Part shown: positions 10,960-23,089 of the stretch, one piece after another
How positions within the stretch are numbered: position 1 is the first letter of the stretch
Layout: each line of letters opens with the position of its first letter
Source: Pseudorasbora parva
Lineage: Eukaryota; Chordata; Actinopteri; Cypriniformes; Gobionidae
Assembly (NCBI RefSeq): GCF_024679245.1
Contig: NC_090172.1
Location: 46,855,676 to 46,919,675, forward strand
Direction of reading: 5' to 3'
Length of the DNA stretch: 64,000 nucleotides
The notes under the pieces: generated by a model
Database searches by the model: none
What the model was told of the DNA's origin: nothing
Seen by the model: only the letters and a program-made list of their open reading frames with translations
Translations under genes and position numbers: made by a program

Positions 10960-13318
10960 AAACGATAATTGGCAGATCCATTGCAGTACTATACCAAGGA
11001 CCTCCAGAGGGGATCTATTCTAGTTTGAAGGTACTGATGAGTTTTTTATTTTCATTTGTCTAACTTTATAGATAAAACATAAATAAAATAGGCCTATGAC
11101 TTCAGTCATACACTGAAAACCCTAATAAGTTGATTGAACTTGTTGAATTGATTTGAGTAAACTCGTTCCCTCAATTCAATTGTGTAATGGAGTCTCCCAA
11201 AACTTGTATATTTAAGTTCACTTAACTTGGTGCTCACATTCACTGTACTTAACTTGTTAAGTTCACCAAACTAGGTACACCAAAGTTCAGTACATCATGC
11301 TGGGTACAAGCAATCAAAACTTCAGCATGCATTGCAGCATGAATAAATTATACATCTGAATTGTGACACATTTTCTTTGATTCTTACTATTTGCTTTTAC
11401 TTTTGCTCTTTTGTTCTGATGTTTTTGTAGCTTGTTTTATGTTCAGAGTTGATCATTTTATCTGTTTTTTTTGTTGTTGTTTTTTTGGATTGTCACCATT
11501 GTAGAAAATCATACATGGAAATCCCCTGATGATATATGCTCTTGACTTTATGTTCCTTCCCTATGGTTCCTTCACAAATGTACCTCACAAACACAAAGCA
11601 GCCAGAGAACTATTAACATTACACAGTCAAGGGTCAAGAGCCCGCAACTAAAGCAAACACTTATCTCCATCATGGTGACTTCCAACAAAACTATTATTTT
11701 CATTAAAACAGAAATAAAGTCAATCTGGTTAGTTCACAAGTTAGTTCACATATTTTTATATATGTTTAGTAACTTACACATTTTTACTTACCGATTTTAA
11801 GATTGCACACAATGAAAAGGTCTCCATCTTAATTTGAATCAGCAACAGAAAAGGACCGCCTTTTGTAAATGTTCTCCAATCAGTGAATTAGTTCTTGTTG
11901 CCAGGCAGAACTCATTGCATGGCCAATCACATCAAAGCAAGACCAGAGTGAGCTATTTTAATTAATTATGATTTTGAGCTCATTCAACTTGAAATCTTAA
12001 GTTTATGTATTGTGTAGGTTAATAAGTTATACTAACTTATATTTTTGAGTTTTTGGACTAAACTAGTAATATTTAGTCAAGATTACTTGATTTGTTTAAG
12101 TAAAGCAAACATTAGGGTTTAGTGGTTAATGTTATGAGGATGAAATCTTCATTGACACGAATGAAACAAAGTATGTAGCCTAATACATGATGCATTTCAG
12201 ATTAGACGATTAAACACAGAATGAAAAAGATTACAGATATCTTTTAAATGCCAAAAACATAGCCAATGATAACCTATCCATGTTATTTAGGTTTTGGATC
12301 TATTAGTAAAAGTGCAATAGACTTCTATTAAAAAAAAAAAAAAAACATTTATTTTTCTTTTTGTTGAGACTAATGACATTTGTAAAATGTGGGGTTTTAC
12401 AGATCATCAATTTAATTAATTTGGCAGATTTCAATAATTTGACACAAAAGTGGTGGACAAATTCTTACAATTTTTCAGTTTTGGCAATAAAACGATAATG
12501 TGTCAATATAACAGTTAATAGAAAAGGATGCAATGAAAGTGAATGGCGACAAGCTTGTCCGTCCATTATCATCTTTATTAGTATGTTCTTCCATCATGAA
12601 AAATCTGCAAAGGTCATACTAAACTATACAGATGATAATCATTTTAGGATTCGTGTCATATTTGGACAGCAGTGGTGAGTAGAATAAAAAAGTCTTCTGA
12701 GGCAAATCCTCTTAAGGTTATAAAATAGCAAAATATGATGTGATATATTTAGATATAAGGCCTACTGAATCAGATTTGCTTAAAATCACTTCCATATTAA
12801 TCTTTATTCTGTCTTTTTCATCCGATATGTTCCAGTTCATCATAAAAAAATAAAATTCTCAACCTGACATTCACCTTGTAATTTAACTTGACTTGCTTGA
12901 CCTTGTTTTGTCTCATCTAGGTGCATACAGACCCAATAAGGCAGAAGTTTGGATTAAACACACCATGTGGGAACTTCATGAAACAAGGGGACAATGGCCT
13001 TGAATATGGAAAGGTATTCCATTGCAAGAACTGTGTTTATATAATAGTTTTATTTTTTACTCAATGATATTTGGCAGGAAAATATACAAACATCTGAAAT
13101 TAGATAACAAAATATATTCTCCCTCATAAATTCATAAATTCATAAGTTTATAAATTCTCCCTCTTAACATCAAACATGTTTTACAAAATAATAAAATATC
13201 CAACAATAGTCAAAGGCATACATTCATTTCAAAAGTTTTATCTGATATTTTACTAAAACCTGTTGGGATCTCTCTTTTTCAGAAACAACAGCAGTTCTTG
13301 ACCTCTTGGGATCGTGAG
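10960..13318 (+). CDS. Unidentified multi-exon gene, three internal exons
   Basis: Three segments look like real exons and share one reading phase: 10960-11030 (71 bp, enters in phase 1), 12921-13013 (93 bp) and 13283-13318 (36 bp, donor GAG/GTAATA). Each has a good AG acceptor and GT donor. The joined frame reads GRSIAVLYQGPPEGIYSSLK, then RQKFGLNTPCGNF and KQQQFLTSWDRE, with no stops. The last exon may instead read through its donor to a stop at 13606; the first 40 or so added codons look coding-like (NHQQRAYSPQNW) before a T-rich tract. No upstream start exon was found; the Tc1 relic sits directly upstream. I do not recognise the family and assign no function. Confidence 0.5.
11111..12124. 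mobile_element. Approximately 1-kb non-autonomous DNA element inside an intron of the unidentified gene
   Basis: Starts CACTGAAAACCCTAATAAG and ends ACATTAGGGTTTAGTG, imperfect inverted termini. The arms carry repeated AACTT/AAGTT motifs (AAGTTCACTTAACTTGG and similar). No open frame of note. The target duplication is unclear. Confidence 0.6.
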
Positions 13319-14688
13319 GTAATAATGTTCACTTCCACTAAGACCATGTCACCCAATCACCAGCAGAGGGCATACTCACCACAGAATTGGTCCAGTCTTC
13401 ATGACAACATTTATAGGCCTACATCTTTACCATTTGCATTGCAAAGGCCTACCATTTCAGTATTTTTTTTTTATTTTTTTTATTTTTTCATGCTTGCTTT
13501 CGCATTAGGCCTATGCATTATCTCTCTTAACGGTCTGTTTAGACTCGGTCAACCTTTGTTTACAATTATGATGCTACGTTTTGGATTTGTGTGCATGCTC
13601 ATGTGAAGGATTTGATTTTAAAGATATAAAGAATGCCGCATTCATGTTGAATGTATGTGCTGTTATATATGTAATAGGTCTACATATTTAGCATGAATAT
13701 TGATTGTTTTTTTTATGGTCAGAGTCGTGTTAAAACGGGGGGGGGGGGGGGGGGGATTCCTTTTTGCATATTGTCCTTGTGTGCTCTGGCTATAACTACT
13801 CTGGTTTCAGCACCATGTCTTAAACAGCCGTGTCACTGTTTGGTGTTCACAAAAAAGATCTAGCTGTGAAAACCACGTGATTATGATTATATAAGGTGAA
13901 TATTACAAACGGAGGAAATAATAAGAATTTTTTTACAAAATTGGGCAAGTTGGTAGGCTATGTCATTAGCTCAGGGCGGTTTCGCCACAGTTTACAGCGC
14001 ACTTATTACTTACCTATAGTATTAAAACTACTGCAGTGAGAAATTCTATTTCGCGTTAAAAGATAGAGTGGTCTAGTGGTGCAATATAAACAAACTATTG
14101 GCCAATTAGACTTTTATAAAAAATAAACAAATAATATATATATATGCTATATACGTATAATTAGACATAAATGAGAACAGCCTTTGCAATCTGACATATG
14201 CAATCTGAAACGCATTGCAGCCTCGTTGTTTTTGAACCTCTTAGTGACTCGTAGTGACTGAGATACGGGTACTTGGGAAAGCATCCCACGGGTTTAGTGA
14301 ATGCTATGAGTGAATGTGGAATTAAAGAAAATGTGGAACCTGTACTTAGGCTATTAATTCTTGTAATAAATATGCAGAGGAAAGTTGAAAGAAAATTCAA
14401 GAATTTCAGAAGAAAGTTGATCAACAATTAACATTAACGCTTTTAAACCGTTTTAAACTCAGTAGAAGGGGGTAGATTAACAATACAATTTTTAAATGGA
14501 ACAAATTTGATTTATAGAAGATGGGTTGTTGTTTTATTAGTATTATTATTTATTTATTATTATTATCCCTCTCTGGAATGTGAAGGACTTGAACTGAACA
14601 CAGCAACATTGAAAGCATGAGTTTGGATTATTCCATAGACAGTGAAAAAAAATTCTAGTAGGGATATAATGCCTCTGATTCCTTACAT
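13319..14688. other. Non-coding interval with poly-G tract
   Basis: Apart from the possible read-through of the preceding exon to 13606, no exon is supported. It contains an 18-base G run at 13738-13755 and AT-rich sequence. Minor open frames on the minus strand (14161-14427) lack coding character. Confidence 0.4.
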
Positions 14689-14777
14689 ACAGTAGATGGC
14701 GGTAATGCTCTTATTAAGAGTGCGAACCGCCAATAAGTCCAAGAAGAAGAAGAAGAAGAAGAAGAAGAAGAAGAAGA
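14689..14777. repeat. Hairpin-forming repeat with (GAA)n tail near the snapc2 5' end
   Basis: GATGGCGGTAATGC is followed by the palindrome CTCTTATTAAGAG, then TGCGAACCGCC. GGCGG and CCGCC pair to make a hairpin. An (AGA/GAA)n microsatellite follows (about 14741-14777). The layout, a conserved stem then a simple-repeat tail, resembles the 3' end of a retroposon. It lies immediately upstream of the probable first exon of snapc2. Confidence 0.6.
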
Positions 14778-14778
14778 G

Positions 14779-14868
14779 TACTGCTACAGAACCCCGTTGG
14801 ACCTGTGTTGCGACAAAGCTAGTACATTACTGAAGTTTCTAATCTGTTGACTTTCCATCTAGTTTATT
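14779..14868 (+). promoter_or_regulatory. snapc2: Probable 5' UTR exon / start region of snapc2
   Basis: A donor site (TTATT/GTGAGTAA) at 14869 ends a short stretch without start codons in good context. A matching acceptor (TTTTTCATACAG) at about 16415 leads to the exon containing the snapc2 ATG. This gives a 1.5-kb 5' UTR intron. Inferred from splice sites only; no TATA box is visible. Confidence 0.35.
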
Positions 14869-15288
14869 GTGAGTAATTTTATTTGTTGGTTACCGTACAG
14901 TCCTTCCTTAAAGTTGTGTAAATGACGTGAATGAATTGTCCTTTGCTCAAGCGCTGCCCTATAGCTTACTTCTAAAATATGTCATGTAACATAACGTTAG
15001 TGTGGAAGCTGTAAGTAGCATTTAGATAATAAGAAGCATTGGCTTTAGGTAAGCTCTTAGATGTTTTGCAGCATTTTTGGCGCACTTAACACATATTTAA
15101 AAGAATCATTGTGAGGTTATTGGGGCATTGCTGATGCGTTTGTACCCTGTTTTGATGTTGATACACATTTCTTTTCTGAACTCCATCTGCTCAGGTGCAT
15201 CCTCCTATCAACATATAACTAAACCTCGATGGGACAAACAGCTGAATTTAAAGAGATTTTTTTTAATCACATAGAACATTTGAAAACG

Positions 15289-16080
15289 ACGGAAGCTTAT
15301 TGCATTCACTTGAGAAAAAAATCTACTGTTTTTCTGATTTAATGACTTAATTATCTCAGAATTATGAGATCATTTTTCATGAATATTGTTTTTGCTCTGT
15401 TTTTCTGAATTAATGACTTAATTATCTCAGAATTACAAGAGAATTTTTTATTCGTACGTATAATATGTTATAAAGTGCGTATGATAAGCACGGGAAAAAC
15501 TGTGTAGCATTATGCAAAACTCATTTTGGCGTATACATTCGATTGCACAACTTGTACTATTTATACGCATTTTCATGAGATCGGGCTCGCAAAGCATACC
15601 ATATCTGATATGGAGAAACAGGCAAATTCTTTAGGTGTCTGCACAAAATTGACGCACTAAAAACAATACCGTTTATATTACATAAAGACAGCAGCAATGT
15701 TTCAAACCCAAAGTAAAATAAAACTGGATTAAACTTGAAAGGCGGGACATGTTTATTTTCCATGCAATCCAGCTAAAATAGAGCTCTTGGCAGGATTTTG
15801 AGGGATCTCATAAATTCAGAAAAACAGAACAAATTTTTTTTTCAAGAAAAAATTATCTCATAATTCTGAGATAATTAAGTCATTAATTCAGAAAAACAGA
15901 ACAAAATATTTTTAAAGAAAAAAATTCTCATAATTCTGAGATAATTAAGTTTTAATTCAGAAAAACAGAGCAGAAAAAATATTAATGAAAATTTATCTCA
16001 CAATTCTTAGATAATTAAGTCATTAATTCAGAAAAACAGAGTAGATTTTTTTTTCTCAAGTGAATGCAATAAGCTTCTGT
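15289..16080. mobile_element. Foldback DNA element with internal short repeats, in the snapc2 5' intron
   Basis: ACGGAAGCTTATTGCATTCA at the left end is mirrored by TGAATGCAATAAGCTTCTGT at 16061-16080. Inside, a unit of roughly 65-100 bp built on AATTATCTCAGAATTATGAG and CTGTTTTTCTGAATTAATGA recurs, direct on the left side and inverted on the right. The flanks share GAAAAC (15282-15287; also directly after the right end), a possible target duplication. No coding sequence. Confidence 0.7.
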
Positions 16081-16463
16081 AGAAAACTGCTTTTCCTGTT
16101 GAAGTTTAAAACTTACAAACGGAATGTGTGGTTTTAATGTTTTTTTAAGCCCTTGATATTTAGGGGTCCTTCAGATTCATTTGTCCTCTAAGTACCCAAA
16201 AATGTACCCCATTTTTGATCAAATCCTAACTTTCAGTGAAGTCGCAACATGGACTTTGTAATAAAAAACACATCATAAGATACATTTAGATCATGTAGAT
16301 CGATAAAATATTGTAAGTGCTATATTAATATAAAATATTTGCCCATTATTTTGTGCTCCTGAACAAAGTTTGTTAAAGCCTAATGGATAGTTTTTGCATT
16401 TTCTTTTTCATACAGTAGGCAATTTCAAGCTACGTTGGACATAGCTGTATCTAATCAGCAACT

Positions 16464-18579
16464 ATGAAACCTCCATTTCGTAAGCGAACTGAACCGTCAC
16501 GCTTTCTACCTAAAGCCATTGAGAAACAACAGAAAGTGAGTGACAACTCATTCTGCCAAGGATGGGATCGCAAAGATCTACAGAACTTTTTGCAAGCTTT
16601 AAAACAGCAGCAAAATTTTGAATCTGAGTTAGATCTGACTGAGATTCAAAAGAAAGTTCCCCAACGATCTCTCAAAGAGGTAAATGCATTGCCCTCACTC
16701 AAAACATCACTAATGCAGATGAACGTGCAAATCTCCAATGTAATGCAATGACTGCTTGATTTCAGATTGAAGACCTGATAAAGTCCCTGAAGTCATGTAT
16801 GCTGCAGAAGGTTTATCTACAGGTTCATAGTCAGAGGAGGGAGTGTCGCAAAGCTAAAGTTCCCATTGAAATCTGGGCAGAGCTGGTACAGAAAATCTCC
16901 AAATCCCATGAAAAGACCATTTCCTCTGCCTTTTCCCAGGTCTGTATGACATTTCAAAGTGGAAATACACCAAACATCACACCAAAAAATTGTACAGGTG
17001 TATCTCCTCAATCATTTCTCAACCTTGGTCTGACTACATGCAGCTTTATAAATAACAATCTGATTAGCCAATAGTTTGACAGGATTCAAACTAAGGAGTA
17101 GACAAATAGTGATGGGTAATGTTTATATTTTTACAATTAGGTTGTTACTTGTGATATTTTTTAGCTACATTGATACACACAGGTATGTTACAGTGATATT
17201 TATACTTCCACCACAATTATGTAAGTTTAGCAATTGATTCTGTCAATATCTTTTGACGCGTATTTATGACTTCTATTTATAGTGTACCTAAAGAACAGCG
17301 TACAGTGTTTAACTCCTTTATTGCCTTTTATTGCCGTGAAGAAGATAAAATGTTAATTTCTGTTTATTTTGTACTGTCATTAGATACTTGTGATTGCTGC
17401 CACAGAGCCATGTGGCCTGATGCACTCTGAACCTCCACACCCCACCATCAAAACACCAGCTTTCTCCAGTCTTCATCCTGCTCAGTCCCCTAAACCCCCC
17501 TCTCGACCTTCCGCCACAGGCATGAGCCCAAATCCCAGCGTTTTCTCTACTTCAGCTGCATCTATCATTCAGCCTGACTCGAGTTCTAATGCTGTTGACC
17601 ACATTAGCGAATTTGAGAGTGCATCAAGCAGTTCACATCTAATGCCTAACACACCTGAAGCACCAGCATCCTCACAGATGGCAAGAAACCCAAGTCATCT
17701 GCAATCAGAAGCAGAACCAACAGTGTCCAGTCCTGTTTCTCCTGGTCCAGTGTCACCATCAGTTTCCTCGATTATGCAAACTTCAGTTCAATCAGTCAAA
17801 CCAAGAATGCTGAAATGTGTTGTGCATTTTGACAAGATTTATAAATATTTAAGCAGCGTCGGCTCTACAACTGGCAATTCAGCTCTTACTTCTATGGGTA
17901 TGTACTGGTATGATACATTTTGCATATAATAATCTATTATGATGTAAAAAATTGGAATAAATTATACTTTTCATGGCCATTTTACACATTGCCCTGGGAC
18001 TGTGGGAGTTAGATCAAATTAAACACACAGCTAACCCAATAATAACAACCCTCATGCCATTCCAAACCTGTATGACATTTTTTATTTAATCTTTAAAAAA
18101 AAATTACAATAATTTTTCATTAAAAGTCAATGAGGATCAATGTTGTTTTGGATTTCATAAAAGTCAGTCAGACGATCATGTGGCCTGTGAATAAATAATG
18201 ACTATATATTTTAAGTATACAAATTTTTTTTCTAATTCCATCTGATATGTCCTCAGAGAGCGCAGTGCTGTTGGATATGCTGATGTGTTTGCCTGAGGAG
18301 CTCCCCTTACTGGACTGCAAGGAACTCCAACATCACTTCCTCCAGTTACACTCACAGCTCTCCAAAACTGCAATAATGGCAGCTTCCAACGTCCCAAATG
18401 CAGCTGATTCTACTGCAATAACACAAAAACTTAGAACTACTACTGGATCCTCCGAGGAGTCATCTTCCACAGAGCCAGCAAAGGACAAAGACTGGGCTAC
18501 GGCTGGCACCTGTCCGCTCAATCCTTTGTTAGTTCCAGTAACCATGCTGAAAAGACTGTCTCTGGATTCTGAGAAATGA
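16464..18579 (+). CDS. snapc2: snRNA-activating protein complex subunit 2 (SNAPC2)
   Basis: SNAPC2 is a subunit of the complex that binds the proximal sequence element of snRNA gene promoters and recruits RNA polymerase II or III in the nucleus. Four coding exons join in frame: 16464-16679, 16766-16939, 17384-17897 and 18257-18579, 408 codons in all (human about 334). The start MKPPFRKRTEPSRFLP matches the family's MKPP...PARY/PSRY N-terminus. Other family matches are PIEIWAELVQKI, AFSQ...VIAATEP, VHFDKIYKYLSSV, ESAVLLDMLMCLPEELPLL and CPLNPLLVPVTMLKRL at the C-terminus. The extra length is a Ser/Pro-rich, disordered-looking middle in exon 3. All splice sites are GT-AG and phases agree (0, 0, 1). 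A TGA stop is followed 40 bp later by AATAAA. Confidence 0.95.
18026..18172. repeat. Half-copy of the TTAA-type foldback repeat in snapc2 intron 3
   Basis: CAACCCTCATGCCATTCCAAACCTGTATGAC followed by an A-rich stretch and AAAAGTCAATGAGGATC matches one arm of the common fish foldback family seen elsewhere in the window (6546, 27763). The mirror arm is absent. Confidence 0.55.
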
Positions 18580-18618
18580 TATACTCAGGCTGAGCGGAAT
18601 TCTGGAGGGATTCAGCCT

Positions 18619-18624
18619 AATAAA
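18619..18624 (+). terminator. PolyA signal of snapc2
   Basis: AATAAA 40 bp after the snapc2 stop codon. A second AATAAA near 18857 is an alternative. Confidence 0.6.
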
Positions 18625-19579
18625 CACACTGTGTGGGTCTTATGTTTCACTTTTTTTATAGGTTCAGATTTCTTTCTTTAGTTTAAAAAATTTGTATAAA
18701 GTATTCATATTGTTTTACTACACTTGAGGTGACGATTCTGTTATAAATTTATTATTTTAAAAAACAAGACATACAACATTACATTTTCTTTCTTTGAATA
18801 TTTAAATCATCTTCCAGTATTCTCACCAGTCTAGTGCTTTCGGGTTTCCATTTGTTAAATAAAAAACACTGCATGCGATTCTTATTTTGAATGCAATGTT
18901 AATAATACAGGTCCGAAAGGTCATTTCTTAAGAAATATAAAATATATACAATGTCCGATCATAGAAGAGCTTATCAGTGTCTTTTTCCTTATCTGTTCTC
19001 CACCCAACATGACATGGGCCTCACCATCCCTCACATTGTTTGACAGATTGCTGATAAGATCTGTGATGAAACTTATTTTGCAAAACACTTCAGGCAGTAA
19101 AATCAAGTGGGGGTGGTTGTGATCTAACAAAATGTTAAAAGAAGAATGAACAGATTTTATGGGCCACATCTCTGTTCCTTCTTTTTTTTTAAATCACTAT
19201 CCACCCTATGTATATCCAATGCTGATACACTGTTAGGAACAGCCAAACTCTTTACATTAAAAATGCGCTTGCTGTTATATTTTGGAAAGACTTTTAAGAA
19301 AATAATGTCACGGATTTAATGTGATAGTGGAATATATAAAGCCCCATTAACTGGGCTTTTGGAAAGAAAGAGTTGCATGTCTAGGAAAAGTACAGTAAGA
19401 ATGAATAAACATACATGAACGCAATAGGAACACTGTGAAGATTCTGTGTTAGCTTGTGATTTTAGATGCTTAAATCTCTTTGATTGCTTGTTGCTCAGTA
19501 CACAATAGCTCAAGAATATAATTTTGTTGTTTGTATTTAATTGCAGGAAAAAAGACAACAAACAATGAGAATATAGATA
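18625..19579. other. Intergenic space between two convergent genes
   Basis: About 1 kb between the polyA signals of snapc2 (plus) and the mucin gene (minus). AT-rich, no exon or complete repeat seen. Confidence 0.5.
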
Positions 19580-19585
19580 TTTATT
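19580..19585 (-). terminator. PolyA signal of the mucin gene
   Basis: TTTATT on the plus strand reads AATAAA on the minus strand, about 495 bp past the mucin stop codon. It is a plausible, not proven, 3' end. Confidence 0.4.
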
Positions 19586-20079
19586 TTAACATAAGCAAAT
19601 GTTCATTTACAAATGTGGAGAATAATGGCAATAAATAATTTGTGAAGTGTGATGATAAATAATTTGTGGAATATAATTTTAATAAATAATTTGTGGTTAA
19701 TATGCAATTTACAAACCAATTCATATTAATGCAATGCCATAATAAACAACAAACAAAGTCAAACCTGAAAAATAATATATTTCTACACTATATTATTTTG
19801 CTAACACATCTGAAAAGTAGCTGGGCATTTCTGAAGTTTCGCGGCTGCTCTTCATCATGTGATCAAACGCAATATGGTTGGTCAATGTTTGTCACACATC
19901 TGAGACAAAAAATATGCACAATTGTACTACTACTAAATGATATAGTATAAATATAACTCTCTTGCAACTGAATTGAGACTAATACATCAAGTCTGGATAT
20001 TTTTACAGCAAACAAGCAACAGATACATTCAATATGTTAACCTATATGTGTTGAATTCCATGCATTTAGAATATCATAC

Positions 20080-21397
20080 TTAAATATCAAATGATGACCG
20101 AATCTGAGGTCTGTCCGTTGTCATCTGTTAAGAGCAAAAGGAATAAAGAGGAATTACTGAAAAACCTTTACAGTAGTAACGCTACAATGCATACAGTAAA
20201 GAAAAACACGAACTATTTGTAATGGGTCACTTCTACACTGTAAAATTAAACAAAACAAAAAGTATACCTGGTTGCCTTAAAAAGGTAGGTTCATTGAAAT
20301 AAAAACTTTGAGTAACTATAACGAACAACTTATTTTGAGTTTTTATAATCAACAACAGATTTTGTAAGCATATTGGGTAATTATGTGTGTTTTATTTGTG
20401 AAGACGCAGTCTGCATGAAACATGCCAAATTGTGCTCTTTTCATGATTTATCACATTGTTTCTGTGGTTCGGATACAATAATATTTTGAGTTTCATAAAC
20501 TCAAAGGCAACCAGATTACTTAATTTTTTTAAGTTAAGCCAACAATTTTTTTTTTATTTTTTTACAGTGTATGGCTATATGCAATTGTGCAGTAAAATCT
20601 TAAAATATTCTAAAGTATTTTATTACAGACCCTATTGCTGCACATACTTAGTACCTTTAGATTTGTTTACTTTATACTGACTGTTCTGAAAAAACAACAT
20701 AGCCTATGTTGATACGTGCTTATCTATATATCCTGTCTGTACTCACAGGCTGATCTCTTCGAGGAGACCAGAGATGAATATCAGGTTCAAGTGAGAAATT
20801 GTAGGATCGATCTGCAAATAAATCTGGTCTTCCCGCACGGTTCAGGTTATGCATGCCTGGATTGTCATATATGTCAACTGGAAATAGAAAAAAGATATGT
20901 TGACTAATCAGAGACATGCTAAATGGAAAATATTCAAATGGGAGAAAAAAATCTTCTGTAGCTACACACTTTGTTTTAGATCAGACTACAAGTGCTCTTA
21001 TTGCACAGGAAGGCAAAGTGGAAACATACATTTGTAGTGGTGTAGCCTAGTGATCTAATTTTTAAATTCTCCATATCATAAGTGATTTATGTGCAAATGA
21101 TGTACACTCGCTAATATTTCCCATGGTGCATCGAACCGCCCAGAAAAGCTGCTAATAAAAGTATAGTGAAACAAAATGAAAGATTGGAAATTGATAATTG
21201 ACTGTTTAGGCTACCTATCAATTCAGGTTAATACCGAGTGCTTTTTGTAAGTCATTTTTCTGAGATAACACTACTGTTAACACAACAATGTGTTGAATGA
21301 AAAATTTTTGGTACCTGATGGTGTTATTGTTTGTGATGGCCACTCAAAGTCATCATCCAACCATTCCTTCACTAGCTCTTGCTTAATGTCCTTATTC
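20080..21397 (-). CDS. Mucin cytoplasmic tail exons 11-13
   Basis: Exons 21397-21315, 20877-20747 and 20124-20080 encode the intracellular tail after the helix. It starts with a charged stretch (NKDIKQELVKEWLDDDFEWP), continues with a tyrosine motif VDIYDNPGMHNLN and RSYNFSLEPDIHLW, and ends DRPQIRSSFDI. Human MUC17 ends in an RPQ-containing segment and a PDZ-binding C-terminus. The last three residues here (F-D-I) fit a class II PDZ ligand, an inference. The final exon is only 14 codons plus TAA and was chosen because its acceptor (CTTAACAG) and phase 0 fit the preceding donor (CCT/GTGAGT). Confidence 0.8.
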
Positions 21398-21772
21398 CTG
21401 TAAGACAAAGAAATAGAGTTATGGGCAGGAAGACATAATAGGCTACTATTATAAGAACACCATGTTTTTTTTTCTTCCAATACACATTTGGAAAATACAT
21501 CGTCTTCAGTAAACCTGAGAGATTGCATTATCCCAAATTATAGTTTACAACAGGGGAATCGGATTGGCTGGCTGATGAAAGTTCTGAGGTGTGCAATTCT
21601 TTTCTGGGAAACGCACAGCGAACATAAGTTCCAGGCAGCTCTCTTGACCGCATTACAGTACCATATCCCTTCGCATAGTTAACTGTAATAACGGAAATTA
21701 CAGGACTAAAAAAACAAAAACAACATAAAGCAACTTGATATGGCTGACATCTTTTTCACTAGCGAGGTAATA

Positions 21773-21845
<73 letters not shown>

Positions 21846-23042
21846 TTCATAAATAACTGCAGTAGAATGCTATCAATGGCTAAAGGCTTTGTTACCATTT
21901 GTTAAAATGACGTTTCGGAACTAGCAAAAGACAAGAGCTGTTGTATGAGATGCGCAAGAAATAGTCTTCAATCGATTGAGATATAGGGCTAACGGCCACT
22001 TCGCTTCGCGCCGTGACCACATCACCACCTCAGGTGTGCATTATTTTTCTAATAATTCAACGGCCCGTCGTCAATTATTCACTACTTTTTATAGGGACTG
22101 TCAGAAAAGTAAGAATCATTCACAGATTTAATGACAGGACTATAGCCCTTGTTAATTTTAACCCATGTGTGCCCAAATTTTTTTGAATGGTTTCATGCGT
22201 ATAGTCATGTCAATAGTGTCCTATGTGAACATTTTCTGATTTTTTCCCCCCTCCTTCTTCTTCCCCTTCCTCCTCCTCAATACTATTTGAATGTGCGGCA
22301 ACTATTATTGTCGGTGGGCAAATATGTTGTATTCCCCCCCTTCAATGTCAAATTTGAATAGGGGGATTTGACATAGGCTACTCAAAATAACTGGTTTCAA
22401 CAATCTTTATTCACAAATAAATGTATTATGTATAAAAGTTCAATCCATCAAAAAAGCTAAATCTATCTTATAGCCTAATCTTTTTAAGAAAACACAACAA
22501 CAGCAACAACAAAAAAAAGTCTTAAAGTGGTGGAACATACAGAACATGTGGTGCAGAACAAAGTGCAGTCATTATGTTGCCCCAGCAAGATTGTATATCA
22601 AAAAGGTAAATGAAAATAAATAAATAGAAATATGAAAAAATACTTTTATGTAACAAAACAAAAACAAACAAAAAAGACCTATAATATTCAATTGCTGAAT
22701 GTAGTGATTTCATATAGCTAATGATGTAAATGTAAACTCATTACTTTTCTGAATTTCCACATTATAATGGAATCTTAAGCTACTAGTCATGAAAAGAATT
22801 AGGGTCCTTGACCGATTAGAACTAACGCATTGATCGGGTCCTCAATTTGGCCATTACAAGACATAATATACTAAAATATAATATTTTTCCATATTGAAAT
22901 TAAGGTCTACTGTACAGTGGTGTTAGTTAAGGGTTAATGTTAATGTTATATATATATATATAATGTTTTTTATTATTATTATAGATTATAGAAATGTTTA
23001 GTGCTTTTTGCTTTTATAATATCAAGTATCACAAGTATTTTT

Positions 23043-23089
<47 letters not shown>

